Shown: positions 14,773 to 24,190, counted from the first letter of the stretch. The stretch is 64,000 nucleotides of DNA from Chryseobacterium oryctis (GCF_025971925.1 NZ_JAPDHV010000009.1:1-64000); one strand, 5' to 3'. Made by a program: numbers and translations. The notes: generated by a model not told the origin, from the sequence alone.

Positions 14773-15171
14773 TTATGATTTTTCTTGACAAAGTTCTACC
14801 AACACTCCATTAGTAGATTTAGGATGTAAGAACACAACTAATTTATTATCAGCACCTTCTTTCGGTTCTTCAGAAATAAATTGAAATCCTTCTTTTTTTA
14901 ATCTTTTTACTTCTTCAATAATATTTTCTACTCCAAATGCTAAATGATGAATACCCTCTCCCTTTTTATCAATAAATTTTGAAATCGGACTTTCTTCTTT
15001 ATTTGCTTCTAGAAGTTCAATTTTACTCTCTCCTGTTGAATAAAACGAAGTAACAACCCCCTCTCTTTCCACAATTTCTTTTTTATAAGATTCTTTTCCC
15101 AACAGTTTTGCAAAAAGTTCGTCCGAAACACCTAAAGATTTTACCGCAATACCAATATGTTCTAATTTCAT
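14773..15171 (-). CDS. mce: Methylmalonyl-CoA epimerase
   Basis: 132 residues of the vicinal oxygen chelate (glyoxalase/bleomycin) fold. The N-terminal metal-binding block is LEHIGIAVKSL, mid-protein has GEGIHHLAFGVENI and the C-terminus GVLVELCQ, giving the His/His/Glu metal set. Length fits the 130-140 residue family. The enzyme interconverts (R)- and (S)-methylmalonyl-CoA, linking propionyl-CoA metabolism to succinyl-CoA. It is divergent from rbfA and probably monocistronic. Confidence 0.85.
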   Translation of the reverse strand: MKLEHIGIAVKSLGVSDELFAKLLGKESYKKEIVEREGVVTSFYSTGESKIELLEANKEESPISKFIDKKGEGIHHLAFGVENIIEEVKRLKKEGFQFISEEPKEGADNKLVVFLHPKSTNGVLVELCQEKS

Positions 15172-15246
15172 AAATATTTAAAATAAATTAAGTCGTAAAT
15201 TTGATACATACAACAATTTTCAAAGTATCAATTCAAACAAAAGTAC

Positions 15247-15254
15247 TAAATTTG
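15247..15254 (+). promoter_or_regulatory. rbfA promoter -7 element
   Basis: TAAATTTG matches TAnnTTTG. The ATG follows only 8 bases after it, so transcription from this promoter would give a nearly leaderless mRNA. No clear -33 TTTG is visible. Confidence 0.45.
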
Positions 15255-15262
15255 CACAACTT

Positions 15263-15622
15263 ATGGAAAGTAACAGACAAAGAAAAGTAGCACAAATTAT
15301 ACAGGAAGATTTTGCAGAACTATTCCGCAAACAAGCATCGGAAAGCAACAAAAGTATTCTAGTAACCGTTTCTGATGTAAAAGTAACAGCGGATTTAGGC
15401 ATTGCTAAAATTTACTTAAGCATATTTCCACAGGAATTTAGAGCTGCAATCATGAAAGAAATTGAAGAAAACAAATCTCAATACAGAAATTTCATTGGTC
15501 AGAAAATGGCAAAACAAGTTCGTGTAATTCCTAATCTTAACTTTTATCTAGACACAACTCTTGATGATGTTGAAAAACTAGAAAGAGAGCTGAGAGGAGA
15601 AGGTGACAATCCTGTTTTATAA
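15263..15622 (+). CDS. rbfA: Ribosome-binding factor A
   Basis: 119 residues with the RbfA KH-like fold: RQRKVAQIIQEDFAELF, then LVTVSDVKVTADLGIAKIYL and the closing PNLNFYLDTTLDD block. RbfA binds the 30S subunit and assists 16S rRNA 5'-end processing and cold-shock ribosome maturation. Length is normal. It is followed 5 bases later by an ABC-type permease gene, so the two form one transcript, a pairing common in Flavobacteriia. Confidence 0.9.
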   Translation: MESNRQRKVAQIIQEDFAELFRKQASESNKSILVTVSDVKVTADLGIAKIYLSIFPQEFRAAIMKEIEENKSQYRNFIGQKMAKQVRVIPNLNFYLDTTLDDVEKLERELRGEGDNPVL

Positions 15623-15627
15623 AAATT

Positions 15628-16833
15628 TTGAAGAACATTGCATTTTATATAGCATCCAGATACCTTTTAGCAAAAAAAGGGAGCACTGCCGTTACGTTTA
15701 TTACGTGGTTGGCTGTTGGCGCTATGACTGTAGCAGTAGCTGCAATGTTTGTAATTATTTCCGTTTTTTCGGGGCTTGAAGATTTAAACAAAGACTTAAT
15801 TTCAAATCTTCATGCTGATTTAACAATCAAAAGCACTTCAGGAAAGACAATTAAAGATTTAGAAAAAATTTCTTCTATTTTAAAAAACAATAAAGAAATA
15901 AATAACTTTTCAAGAGTTATAGAAGAAAAAATTTATATCAATTATAACGGCAAAGGCGATATTGCTTTCTTGAGAGGGGTTGACTCTGCCTATACGAAAG
16001 TTAATCCTATTGATAAAAATGTTTTCTATGGAACCTATCCTAACTTCACCTATTCAAATGAAGTCTTGATGGAAAATTCTTTAGACAACAGATTATCAAT
16101 TCCTGTAGCATCTTCAAGTGACTACGCAACTGTTTTCATGCCTAAACCCGGAACAGGAATTATCAACAAAGAAGAAGACATTTACAACAAAAAAGATATT
16201 CTTGTTACTGGAGTTTTTCCTGGAAATGACCAATTAGATAATTACATTATCTCCCCTATCGAATTAGCTGAGGAATTACTTAATCTTCCCAAAAAATCAG
16301 CTTATCAAATTGTTATTAAATTAAAAAATCCTGAAAATACAGATTCTGTAAAAGAAAGTTTACTTTCTTCTCTAGGTAAAAACATAGAAATTAAAACTAA
16401 AGAAGAAGAAAATGCTGCTTTCTGGAAAATGATTAATACCGAAAAACTATTTATTTATTTGATTTTCGCTTTGGTGATTTTCATTACCACGTTTAATTTG
16501 GCGGGTGCAATTATCATCCTGCAACTCGATAAAAAAGAACAGGCAAAATCATTAATTTCATTAGGTTTCCCTTTAAACCACTTAAGAAGAACCTATTTTT
16601 ACACAGGTGTACTCATTGTAATTTCAGGAATAATCACAGGACTTATCTTAGGAACAGCACTGTGTTACTTCCAGCTTTATACAGAATTCTTTAGAGCAAA
16701 CGAAGCACTACCTTTCCCGGTAAAAATTATTGGGAAAAATTATTTTATCGTAGTATTTACCGCATCAATATTTGGTTTCACAATTTCTTGGTTCTTTTCA
16801 AAAATCAGTAAAGAGTATATTATTAAAAATTAA
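15628..16833 (+). CDS. FtsX/LolC-family ABC transporter permease
   Basis: 401 residues starting at TTG (15628), preceded by rbfA's TAA; the N-terminus IAFYIASRYLLAKKGSTAVT is typical of the LolC/LolE branch. There is one N-terminal TM segment (ITWLAVGAMTVAVAAMFVII), a large periplasmic MacB_PCD-like domain (residues 45-260) and three C-terminal TM helices (LIFALVIFITTF; FYTGVLIVISGIITGLIL; YFIVVFTASIFGFTI) of the FtsX domain. It probably works with a separate ATPase in lipoprotein release or export. The TTG start is the only in-frame choice near the conserved N-terminus. Confidence 0.8.
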   Translation: MKNIAFYIASRYLLAKKGSTAVTFITWLAVGAMTVAVAAMFVIISVFSGLEDLNKDLISNLHADLTIKSTSGKTIKDLEKISSILKNNKEINNFSRVIEEKIYINYNGKGDIAFLRGVDSAYTKVNPIDKNVFYGTYPNFTYSNEVLMENSLDNRLSIPVASSSDYATVFMPKPGTGIINKEEDIYNKKDILVTGVFPGNDQLDNYIISPIELAEELLNLPKKSAYQIVIKLKNPENTDSVKESLLSSLGKNIEIKTKEEENAAFWKMINTEKLFIYLIFALVIFITTFNLAGAIIILQLDKKEQAKSLISLGFPLNHLRRTYFYTGVLIVISGIITGLILGTALCYFQLYTEFFRANEALPFPVKIIGKNYFIVVFTASIFGFTISWFFSKISKEYIIKN

Positions 16834-16882
16834 TATACTATTTTTTCATTTTTTTGGTAACTTTACCGCCCAATTTTATAAA

Positions 16883-18667
16883 ATGAAACGAACTTTACTT
16901 CCTTTTTTATTGATATTTACATTTATCAATGTATTTTCACAAGCTCCTGCAAACTATTATAATGGCACCGCAGGTTTGAGTGGAGCAGCTTTAAAAACAA
17001 AGCTAAGCCAAATTATTACGGCAGGTCATATAGATAATGGCTATAATGGTTTATGGACAGCATACAGCACAACTGACCGTGATAAAACATATGAAAACGA
17101 CAATACTATTTTAGACATCTATTCTGAAAATCCCAATGGTCAAGATCCATATACTTTCAATTTTGGCACCAACCAATGTGGCAACTATAGCAATGAAGGT
17201 GACTGTTACAATAGAGAGCATATCGTACCTCAAAGCTTATTCAACGACGCTACACCAATGAAATCTGACGTACACTTTGTGAGAGCTACAGATGGAAAAG
17301 TGAACAATTATAGAGACAGTTATCCTTTCGGACTAGTTGCAAATGCATCTTACACATCACAAAACGGTTCAAAATTAGGAACTTCAGCTTCTTTAGGGTA
17401 TACAGGAACAGTTTTTGAGCCTATTAATGAATTTAAAGGAGATATTGCACGTATGATTTTCTACTTTGTTACAAGGTATGAAAGCAAACTTTCAACTTTT
17501 ACTTCAGGAGATATGTTAGGAGGATCTGCATTCCCAGGGTTACAGACGTGGGAACTAAACCAACTTTTAGCTTGGCACAATCAAGATCCTGTTTCTCAGG
17601 CTGAAGTATTAAGAAACAATGCTTCTTATACTTTCCAAGGAAATAGAAATCCATTTATTGACAATCCTTCTTTTGTTGATTTAATTTGGGGTTCTCAAAC
17701 TGTAGACACAGAGGCTCCAACTGCAGCTACAAACTTAATTGCTAATAACCCTACTTCAAATTCAATTGCTTTAAGTTGGACTGCTGCTACAGATAATATT
17801 GCTGTAACTTCTTACGAAATTTACGCTAATGGTATTTTAAAAGCTACAGTTTCAGGAACTTCAACTACAGTTACTGGATTAGCACCACTTACTCAATATA
17901 CATTTTATGTAATTGCTAAAGATGCTGCAGGAAATTCATCCCCTCAAAGTAACAATGCAGTAGAGACAACACTTGATGGACCTGTAGGAGGAAGTTGTGG
18001 CACTGAAAATTTTTCAAGTATTCCTACATCACCTACTACTCCTGCTTATGACACAAGAACATGGTCTAATAACAATATAACATGGACTGCAACAGACGCT
18101 AGAATTGATCAAACAATCAATGGTAAAGCAATTAATATCCGAAATGGAAATCTTACAAGTTCTACTATTTCCGGAGGAATTGGTAGTTTAACAGTTACTA
18201 CAAAACTACCATTTTCCGATACTGCTGGAAATTTGATTTTACAAATCAATGGAAATAATGTTGATACTATTCCTTTTAATACTTCAGTTACAACTACTAC
18301 TATTAGCAATATAAATATCCCTAATAATATTGTTATTAAAATTGTAAATTCAGAAACAGGGAAAAGAATTTCTATTGATGATCTAAGTTGGACTTGCTAC
18401 ACCACTCCATTATCAACCTCAGAAACAAACAAAGAAAAATCAATTTTCACAATATATCCTAACCCTGTAAAAAACAACGAATTATTTGTAAAAGGTGAAA
18501 ACCTGAACAAAATTTCAAAAGCTCAGATTTATGACCTATCAGGGAAACTTATTGAAACAATTGAAAGTCCTTTCAAAACATCAAATAAAATCAATCTAAA
18601 AGGTTTAGCGAAAGGCAATTATATCTTGAAAACAGATAACTCATCTACTAAATTCATCGTAGAATAA
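16883..18667 (+). CDS. Secreted endonuclease I with FN3 domain and T9SS signal
   Basis: 594 residues from the ATG at 16883. A signal peptide (MKRTLLPFLLIFTFINVFSQ) is followed by the endonuclease I fold with the His-metal motif YNREHIVPQSLF and later SYPFGLV (residues about 25-270). A fibronectin type III domain comes next (TAATNLIANNPTSNS ... YTFYVIAKDAAGN), then a beta-sandwich of about 140 residues. The C-terminus is a type IX sorting domain (IFTIYPNPVKN ... GNYILKTD). It should be exported across the outer membrane to degrade extracellular nucleic acid. An upstream in-frame ATG exists but overlaps the permease gene and lacks the signal. Confidence 0.88.
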   Translation: MKRTLLPFLLIFTFINVFSQAPANYYNGTAGLSGAALKTKLSQIITAGHIDNGYNGLWTAYSTTDRDKTYENDNTILDIYSENPNGQDPYTFNFGTNQCGNYSNEGDCYNREHIVPQSLFNDATPMKSDVHFVRATDGKVNNYRDSYPFGLVANASYTSQNGSKLGTSASLGYTGTVFEPINEFKGDIARMIFYFVTRYESKLSTFTSGDMLGGSAFPGLQTWELNQLLAWHNQDPVSQAEVLRNNASYTFQGNRNPFIDNPSFVDLIWGSQTVDTEAPTAATNLIANNPTSNSIALSWTAATDNIAVTSYEIYANGILKATVSGTSTTVTGLAPLTQYTFYVIAKDAAGNSSPQSNNAVETTLDGPVGGSCGTENFSSIPTSPTTPAYDTRTWSNNNITWTATDARIDQTINGKAINIRNGNLTSSTISGGIGSLTVTTKLPFSDTAGNLILQINGNNVDTIPFNTSVTTTTISNINIPNNIVIKIVNSETGKRISIDDLSWTCYTTPLSTSETNKEKSIFTIYPNPVKNNELFVKGENLNKISKAQIYDLSGKLIETIESPFKTSNKINLKGLAKGNYILKTDNSSTKFIVE

Positions 18668-18693
18668 AATTTTACAAATATTTTATATTAAAG

Positions 18694-18724
18694 AAGACCG
18701 AATATGTTCGGTCTTTTTTTTAAT
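18694..18724 (+). terminator. Terminator after the endonuclease gene
   Basis: AAGACCGAA/TTCGGTCTT with a TATG loop is followed by eight or more T residues on the plus strand. It separates the endonuclease from aroE. Confidence 0.88.
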
Positions 18725-18732
18725 TTTGATAT

Positions 18733-19470
18733 ATGGTTTCCAATAAAAAATTAGGCTTAATCGGAAGAAACATTTCTTATTCTTTTTCGAAAAAATTCTT
18801 TGAAAACAAATTTCAAAAATTAATGTTGAAAGATTACTCTTACAACATTTTTGATTTAAGCGAAATTCAGGAAGTTGAAAACCTATTTTCTTCTCCTGAA
18901 CTTTTAGGCTTTAATGTTACAATTCCTTATAAAGAGAAAATCATTGATTATTTGGATGAATTAAGTGATGAAGCTGAAAAAATAGGTGCTGTAAACTGTG
19001 TTTTAATTCAAAATGGAAAGAAAACAGGATACAATACAGATGCTTTCGGTTTTGAAAAAACGTTACTCCTTCATAAAAAACCACAACAAGATTCTGCTCT
19101 GATTTTAGGAAACGGAGGAGCTGCAAAAGCTGTAAAATATGTTTTAGACAAACATGGAATTGCCTCAAAAACCATTTCAAGAAATTCTGAAATTAATTTT
19201 GAAAATCTAGACCAACAAACTGTTAAAAATCATAAAATCATTATTCAATGTACCCCTGTTGGGACTTTTCCGAATATTGAAGATTGCATAAACTTTCCTT
19301 TCGAAGGCCTTTCAAAAGAGCATTTAGCAATAGATTTGATTTACAACCCGAATTATACAAAATTTATTATCAACGCTTCGGAAAAAGGTGCGAAAACTGT
19401 AAATGGTTATTATATGCTTGAACAACAAGCAGAAAAAGCCTGGGAAATTTGGAATTTTCAAAAAAAATAA
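18733..19470 (+). CDS. aroE: Shikimate dehydrogenase
   Basis: 245 residues. The N-terminal substrate domain has GLIGRNISYSFSKKFF and the catalytic NVTIPYKEKI lysine. The NADP-binding region has LGNGGAAKAVKYVL. The C-terminal QQAEKAWEIW is conserved in the family. It reduces 3-dehydroshikimate to shikimate in aromatic amino acid synthesis. Length is slightly short but within the Bacteroidota range. It starts right after a terminator, so it has its own promoter. Confidence 0.92.
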   Translation: MVSNKKLGLIGRNISYSFSKKFFENKFQKLMLKDYSYNIFDLSEIQEVENLFSSPELLGFNVTIPYKEKIIDYLDELSDEAEKIGAVNCVLIQNGKKTGYNTDAFGFEKTLLLHKKPQQDSALILGNGGAAKAVKYVLDKHGIASKTISRNSEINFENLDQQTVKNHKIIIQCTPVGTFPNIEDCINFPFEGLSKEHLAIDLIYNPNYTKFIINASEKGAKTVNGYYMLEQQAEKAWEIWNFQKK

Positions 19471-19536
19471 CATAAATTAGTGCTTTATTTAGCTTTTTTA
19501 GCTATTAATTAATGCCACTCACATAAACGATTTGCT

Positions 19537-21342
19537 ATGACTACAGAAAACAATCTTTCTGAAAACGAAGAAAAGAAAATTTCTAACGAAGTATCTCAAG
19601 AAGAAATATCTGATAACAATGTATCTCAACATGAAGCCTCTCAAGATGATGACACAGAGCAACATGATGAGCATATTGACACTGATATTACATTGACTGA
19701 TGCTCTGAAAGAAATGGAAAAAATCATCAACACTCCAAATGCTGGTGAAAATTTCAAAAAATTCAATCAACTAAAAGAAAAAGCAAGTCATTACATTCAT
19801 GATGAAGTAGAGGATAAAAAGCATGAATATGTTGAAGGAGGAAATGCTCCTGAAAATTTCAGCTACGAACATCCTTCTCAGGCAAAATTCTCTGCTTTAG
19901 TAAACATTTTTAAGGAAAAGCATGATGCTTACCAAAAATCTCAGGAAGAAGAGCAAAAGAAAAATCTTGAGCATCGCCAGAACATTATTGAAAGACTAAA
20001 AAATCTTTATACCAACTCCGAACCGGGAACTAACCTTTTCAAATCTATTCGTGAAATAAAAGAAGACTGGTCAACTGCAGGACAGGTTGCAAAATCTGAG
20101 TTTAAAATTCTTAATAATAATTACTTCCACCATTTGAATCAGTTTTATCAAATGTTGGATTTAAATAAAGAGTTCTTAGAGCAAGAATACAATCATAATC
20201 TTGAAAAAAGACAACACATTATTGCCCGTGCAAAAGAACTTGAAAATGAACCTGTAATTCAGAAGGCACTGAACGAATTACAATACCTTCACAAACTTTG
20301 GAAGGAGGAAGCTGAACCTGTTGCAGAAGAGTTTCGTGAAAAAACATGGGAAGAATTCAAAGAAATTTCTAATAAAATCCATGAAAGAAAAGCTGAGCTA
20401 TCTGTAGCAATTGAAGCCGAGCAAAATGCAAATCTTGAAAAGAAAAATCAGATTATTGCTGAAATCAAGAAACTTTCTGAACCAGCTGAAAATCCTAACC
20501 ACAATTATTGGCAAAATGCAATAAAAAAAGTTGAGGATTTACGCTCTGAGTTTTTAAAAACAGGAAGTGTACCTAGAAAACTTTCCAATCAAAACTGGAA
20601 TGAATTCAAAACTACATTGAGAGGCTTCAATACAACAAAAAACACTTATTACAAATCATTAAAAGGTTCTCAGCAAACCAACTTGGAGGAAAAACTAAAA
20701 CTCATCCAAACGGCAAAAGACAACCAAAACAATGAAGAATGGGATATTGCTGTTCCGTTGTTCAAAAAACTTCAGGAAGACTGGAAGAAAATTGGACATG
20801 TTCCAAAAAGCATGACCAATAAAATTTGGGATGAATTCCGTGATGCTTGTAATGCTTTCTTCAACAATTTCAGAGAGAAAAGTAATACTTCAACAGATAA
20901 CTGGAAAGAAAATTATAAAAACAAAAAGGCTCTTCTTGAAGAACTTAAAACAGTTACTAATGAAGAAGGAAGTATTGAAAAAATTGAAGCTATAAAAACA
21001 GCTTGGAATAATATTGGAAAAGTTCCTAGAGATAAAATTTCAATCAACTCAGAATTTAATAAAGCTTTAAGAGAAAAATTGAAACTAAACAAAATCAACG
21101 AGTTAGAACTTAAAGAAGATGGATTGTCTGAAAATCAGTTAACTGATAAAGCACGAAAAATTAAAAGTCAGATTTCAGAATTAGAGTCTGAAATTGTAAA
21201 ACTGGAAAACAATTTATCATTCTTCAAAAATCCGTCAAGAGACAATATTTTATTGAAAGATACCTTTGATTCAATTGATGAAAAGAAAACTCATCTAGAA
21301 ACATTGAAACAAAATCTTCACAATATTATTGCCGGAGAATAA
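19537..21342 (+). CDS. DUF349 repeat protein
   Basis: 601 residues, almost wholly charged helix. An acidic N-terminal stretch (about residues 1-45) is followed by at least five DUF349 repeats of about 70-75 residues, each with a W-K or W-x-x-x-G-x-V signature (IKEDWSTAGQVAKSE, EDWKKIGHVPKSM, TAWNNIGKVPRDKI). A C-terminal coiled coil ends the protein. DUF349 proteins are conserved in Bacteroidota and of unknown function. No signal peptide or TM is present, so it is cytoplasmic. A terminator follows closely. Confidence 0.85.
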   Translation: MTTENNLSENEEKKISNEVSQEEISDNNVSQHEASQDDDTEQHDEHIDTDITLTDALKEMEKIINTPNAGENFKKFNQLKEKASHYIHDEVEDKKHEYVEGGNAPENFSYEHPSQAKFSALVNIFKEKHDAYQKSQEEEQKKNLEHRQNIIERLKNLYTNSEPGTNLFKSIREIKEDWSTAGQVAKSEFKILNNNYFHHLNQFYQMLDLNKEFLEQEYNHNLEKRQHIIARAKELENEPVIQKALNELQYLHKLWKEEAEPVAEEFREKTWEEFKEISNKIHERKAELSVAIEAEQNANLEKKNQIIAEIKKLSEPAENPNHNYWQNAIKKVEDLRSEFLKTGSVPRKLSNQNWNEFKTTLRGFNTTKNTYYKSLKGSQQTNLEEKLKLIQTAKDNQNNEEWDIAVPLFKKLQEDWKKIGHVPKSMTNKIWDEFRDACNAFFNNFREKSNTSTDNWKENYKNKKALLEELKTVTNEEGSIEKIEAIKTAWNNIGKVPRDKISINSEFNKALREKLKLNKINELELKEDGLSENQLTDKARKIKSQISELESEIVKLENNLSFFKNPSRDNILLKDTFDSIDEKKTHLETLKQNLHNIIAGE

Positions 21343-21357
21343 ATAATAAAAAATCTA

Positions 21358-21397
21358 AAAAAGGCGGAGCAAAGAAATTTGTCTTCGCCTTTTTCAT
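21358..21397 (+). terminator. Terminator after the DUF349 gene
   Basis: An imperfect hairpin pairs AAAGGCGGAGCAAA with TTTGTCTTCGCCTTT and ends in a T-run. It overlaps the ribD leader, so the upstream in-frame ATG at 21379 lies inside the hairpin and is not a credible ribD start. Confidence 0.7.
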
Positions 21398-21402
21398 TCA
21401 AT

Positions 21403-22431
21403 ATGGAAGACGAATTCTACATAAAAAGATGCATTGAAATTGCTCAAAAAGCCTTAGGAAAAACCTACCCCAATCCTTTGGTGGGAAGTGTAATTGTTCA
21501 TAATGGTAAAATAATTGGTGAAGGATACCATCATAGAGCAGGGGAAAATCATGCAGAAATAAATGCCATTAATTCGGTCAAAGATAAAAGTCTGATTCCC
21601 GAATCTACAATTTACGTTTCACTTGAACCTTGCGCTCATTACGGGAAAACACCTCCTTGTTCATTAAAAATTAAAGAATTAGGTTTCAAAAAAGTGGTAA
21701 TCGGAGCAATGGACTCTCATGATAAAGTAAATGGAAAAGGAAAAAAAATAATTCAAGATTCAGGAATTGAAGTCATTTCCGAAATTTTGGAAAAAGAATG
21801 CATTGAATTGAATAAAAGGTTTTTCACTTATCACGAAAAGAAACGACCTTATATCATATTAAAATGGGCAGAATCTGAAGATGGATTTTTAGATAAAAAT
21901 TTCAAGCCCTACTCTATTTCCAATTCTTTGGTTAACCAATACGTTCATCAATTACGAGCTGACGAACACGCTATTTTAGTAGGAACACAAACTACATTGA
22001 ATGATAACCCTAGCTTAACTGTAAGAAATATCAAAGGAAATAATCCTGTAAGAATTTTGATTGATTTTGATTTAAAAGTTCCAAACAATTTCAATATTTA
22101 CAACTCTGAAGCTAAAATTTTAGTTTTTAATTCTATAAAAGAAAGTTCTGAAGAAAATATTCATTTCATTAAAATCACAAAAGATAATTTCTTAGAAAAC
22201 TTGATGAATGCTTTATATAAAGAGCAAATACAATCGGTAATTATCGAAGGTGGAGGTTTTACTTTACAGCAATTCATTAATGCTAATCTTTGGGACGAGG
22301 CAATTGTCATCAAAAATGAAAACCTGAAACTAGAAAACGGGACAAAAGCCCCTAAATTTGAATATAAAGTTGACAAAACTAAACATTTTAGAGATAATAA
22401 TATTTCATTATTCAAGTTAAAAAATTCATAA
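21403..22431 (+). CDS. ribD: Bifunctional deaminase/reductase of riboflavin synthesis
   Basis: 342 residues from the ATG at 21403 (MEDEFYIKRCIEIAQ). The deaminase domain has the zinc motif NHAEINAI and EPCAHYGKTPPCS. The C-terminal RibD reductase domain starts near residue 150 (RPYIILKWAESEDGF) and includes the VIIEGGGFTLQQF loop. It performs the second and third steps of riboflavin synthesis from GTP. All zinc ligands (His, Cys, Cys) are present. No other rib genes are nearby, as is usual in Flavobacteriia. Confidence 0.92.
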   Translation: MEDEFYIKRCIEIAQKALGKTYPNPLVGSVIVHNGKIIGEGYHHRAGENHAEINAINSVKDKSLIPESTIYVSLEPCAHYGKTPPCSLKIKELGFKKVVIGAMDSHDKVNGKGKKIIQDSGIEVISEILEKECIELNKRFFTYHEKKRPYIILKWAESEDGFLDKNFKPYSISNSLVNQYVHQLRADEHAILVGTQTTLNDNPSLTVRNIKGNNPVRILIDFDLKVPNNFNIYNSEAKILVFNSIKESSEENIHFIKITKDNFLENLMNALYKEQIQSVIIEGGGFTLQQFINANLWDEAIVIKNENLKLENGTKAPKFEYKVDKTKHFRDNNISLFKLKNS

Positions 22432-22510
22432 TTCTCAAATATTATCACATACATTTGAAATAATTTACTAATTTAGGAATACAATTAAACAACCAAACAT
22501 CAAAATCATT

Positions 22511-22684
22511 ATGAAAAATCTAAAAAAAATTTCAAGAGAAAGATTAAAAAAAGTTTCTGGAGGAATTAGACCTCAATGTTGTACTTTTTATCCACCAGAA
22601 TTACAAATACAATGTTGCCCAAATCCTTCAAGCATGAGTTGTCCTCCACCTTGGGTTGAGGGGAGCTTTCCTTTAGCATGTTAA
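22511..22684 (+). CDS. Double-glycine-leader bacteriocin-like peptide (copy 1)
   Basis: 57-residue precursor. The leader MKNLKKISRERLKKVSGG ends in Gly-Gly, the site cleaved by C39 peptidase/ABC exporters. The mature part would be about 39 residues, rich in Cys (six) and Pro, with CC pairs (PQCCTFYP, IQCCPNP, SCPPPW). The leader is nearly identical to that of the peptide at 60,158, while the cores are unrelated. No exporter or modification gene is adjacent. Such orphan GG precursors are typical of Chryseobacterium relatives. Activity as a bacteriocin is unproven. Confidence 0.75.
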   Translation: MKNLKKISRERLKKVSGGIRPQCCTFYPPELQIQCCPNPSSMSCPPPWVEGSFPLAC

Positions 22685-22707
22685 TTTTTAAGAAATATTT
22701 AATTTAC

Positions 22708-22729
22708 AAGAGCGGCAACGCTCTTTTTG
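22708..22729 (+). terminator. Terminator of bacteriocin-like gene 1
   Basis: AAGAGCG/CGCTCTT with a GCAA tetraloop is followed by TTTTG, 24 bases after the stop codon. Confidence 0.85.
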
Positions 22730-22743
22730 TTTTATATAAAATG

Positions 22744-22751
22744 TAATTTTG
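22744..22751 (+). promoter_or_regulatory. Promoter -7 element for the YigZ gene
   Basis: TAATTTTG matches TAnnTTTG. A clear purine-rich ribosome site (GTAGGAGA) precedes the ATG at 22777. The leader would be about 20 bases. Confidence 0.45.
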
Positions 22752-22776
22752 CAACATCTTAAACTGTAGGAGACGC

Positions 22777-23379
22777 ATGTTAGAGTATAAAACCATAGAA
22801 AAACCAATAGAAAATATTTTACTCAAAGAAAAAGGAAGTAAATTTATAGGATTTGCTTATCCTGTAAATAATGAAGACGAATTAAAAGATGCTTTAGAGA
22901 AAATAAAAGCAGAACACCCGAAAGCAACCCATCATTGCTATGCATTCAGAATAGGATTAAATGGAGAGAATTATCGTGCTAATGATGATGGAGAACCTTC
23001 AGGAAGTGCAGGATTACCAATTTACAACCAACTTCTAGCCAATGAAATCACCAATGTTTTGGTAATTGTAGTTCGATATTATGGAGGTACTAAACTGGGA
23101 GTTTCCGGCTTGGTGAAAACTTATAAAGAGTCTGCAAAAATAACTTTAGACGAAGCTAATATTATTACAAAAGAACTTGAAACTGAAATTGAAATTCAAT
23201 TCAACTTTAATCAGCAAAACACTATTTTTACTCTGCTTTCAAAATTTGATGCAAAAGTTTTAAATTTTGACGCAAATGAAAACTGCATCCTTTCTGCATC
23301 GTTAAAATTGGCACAAAAAGAAAACATCTCAGACAAATTGTCCGAGATGCAATATGTTTCATATAAATTTATAGATTAA
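22777..23379 (+). CDS. YigZ/IMPACT family protein
   Basis: 200 residues. The UPF0029 (Impact) N-terminal domain contains ATHHCYAFRIG, ANDDGEPSGSAGLPIYNQL and VIVVRYYGGTKLGVSGLV, the hallmark motifs. A C-terminal DUF1949-like ferredoxin domain follows (IQFNFNQQNTIFTLLSKF). The family is widespread and thought to act on translation or ribosome-associated processes; function in bacteria is unsettled. Its stop overlaps, by 4 bases, the convergent peptidase gene. Confidence 0.85.
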   Translation: MLEYKTIEKPIENILLKEKGSKFIGFAYPVNNEDELKDALEKIKAEHPKATHHCYAFRIGLNGENYRANDDGEPSGSAGLPIYNQLLANEITNVLVIVVRYYGGTKLGVSGLVKTYKESAKITLDEANIITKELETEIEIQFNFNQQNTIFTLLSKFDAKVLNFDANENCILSASLKLAQKENISDKLSEMQYVSYKFID

Positions 23380-24086
23380 TCTCTTCTTCCTCCCATCAAC
23401 AAAGATGCCCAATAAAGAAGTTGTGCAAGAGAACCAATAGCTGCAACTACATAAGTTCTAGCTGCCCATTTTAAACTATCTTGCACCCCTACAAACTCTT
23501 CAGAAGTCACAATTCCTGTATCTTTTAACCATTTCATAGCTCTGTTACTCGCATCATATTCTACAGGAAGAGTTACAAAGGCAAAAATAGTCGTAAACGC
23601 AAACATTATAACCCCAATTGCTAGAACCAACGTATTTCCGTTCGGATTTTCAATTGTTCTTGTAGCTGCCATTATACCAATACCTGCAATCAATACAAAT
23701 TGCATTAAATTAGAACTGATATTTACAATAGGGACTAATTTAGAGCGTAATTGCAACATCGAATACCCTACAGCATGTTGTACCGCATGTCCGCATTCGT
23801 GCGCTGCTACCGCCGCTGCTGCTGCATTTCTCTGCATATAAACTCCTTCTGAAAGATTTACGGTTTTATTTACCGGATTATAATGATCTGTCAATTGTCC
23901 AGGAACCGAAATTACCTGAACATCAGTAATTCCATTATCTCTTAACATCTTTTCAGCCACCTCTTTACCCGAAAGTCCGTTTCGAAGGTGTACTTTAGAA
24001 TAGTATTCAAACTTAGATTTCAATCTTGAGGAAACCAACCAGCTTACCAACATTGAAATTCCAATAATAATGTAATAACCCGTCAT
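23376..24086 (-). CDS. Zinc metallopeptidase of the YugP family
   Basis: 236 residues. An N-terminal TM helix (YYIIIGISMLVSWLV) and a zincin motif VAAHECGHAVQHAVGY (His96, Glu97, His100) are followed by two hydrophobic segments (LMQFVLIAGIGIMAA and VLAIGVIMFAFTTIFAFVT). The family motif LPVEYDASNRAMKWL supplies the third ligand region. Length matches YugP-type membrane peptidases of about 225-240 residues. Substrates are unknown. It is convergent with the YigZ gene. Confidence 0.85.
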   Translation of the reverse strand: MTGYYIIIGISMLVSWLVSSRLKSKFEYYSKVHLRNGLSGKEVAEKMLRDNGITDVQVISVPGQLTDHYNPVNKTVNLSEGVYMQRNAAAAAVAAHECGHAVQHAVGYSMLQLRSKLVPIVNISSNLMQFVLIAGIGIMAATRTIENPNGNTLVLAIGVIMFAFTTIFAFVTLPVEYDASNRAMKWLKDTGIVTSEEFVGVQDSLKWAARTYVVAAIGSLAQLLYWASLLMGGRRD

Positions 24087-24190
24087 CTCTAATAAAATTT
24101 AATATATTTCGTGGTTATTAATGTAAAAACTATGCCAAAGTATTACATTAATATTATTTATATTTGCTCAATAATTACCTTTGTAAAGCT

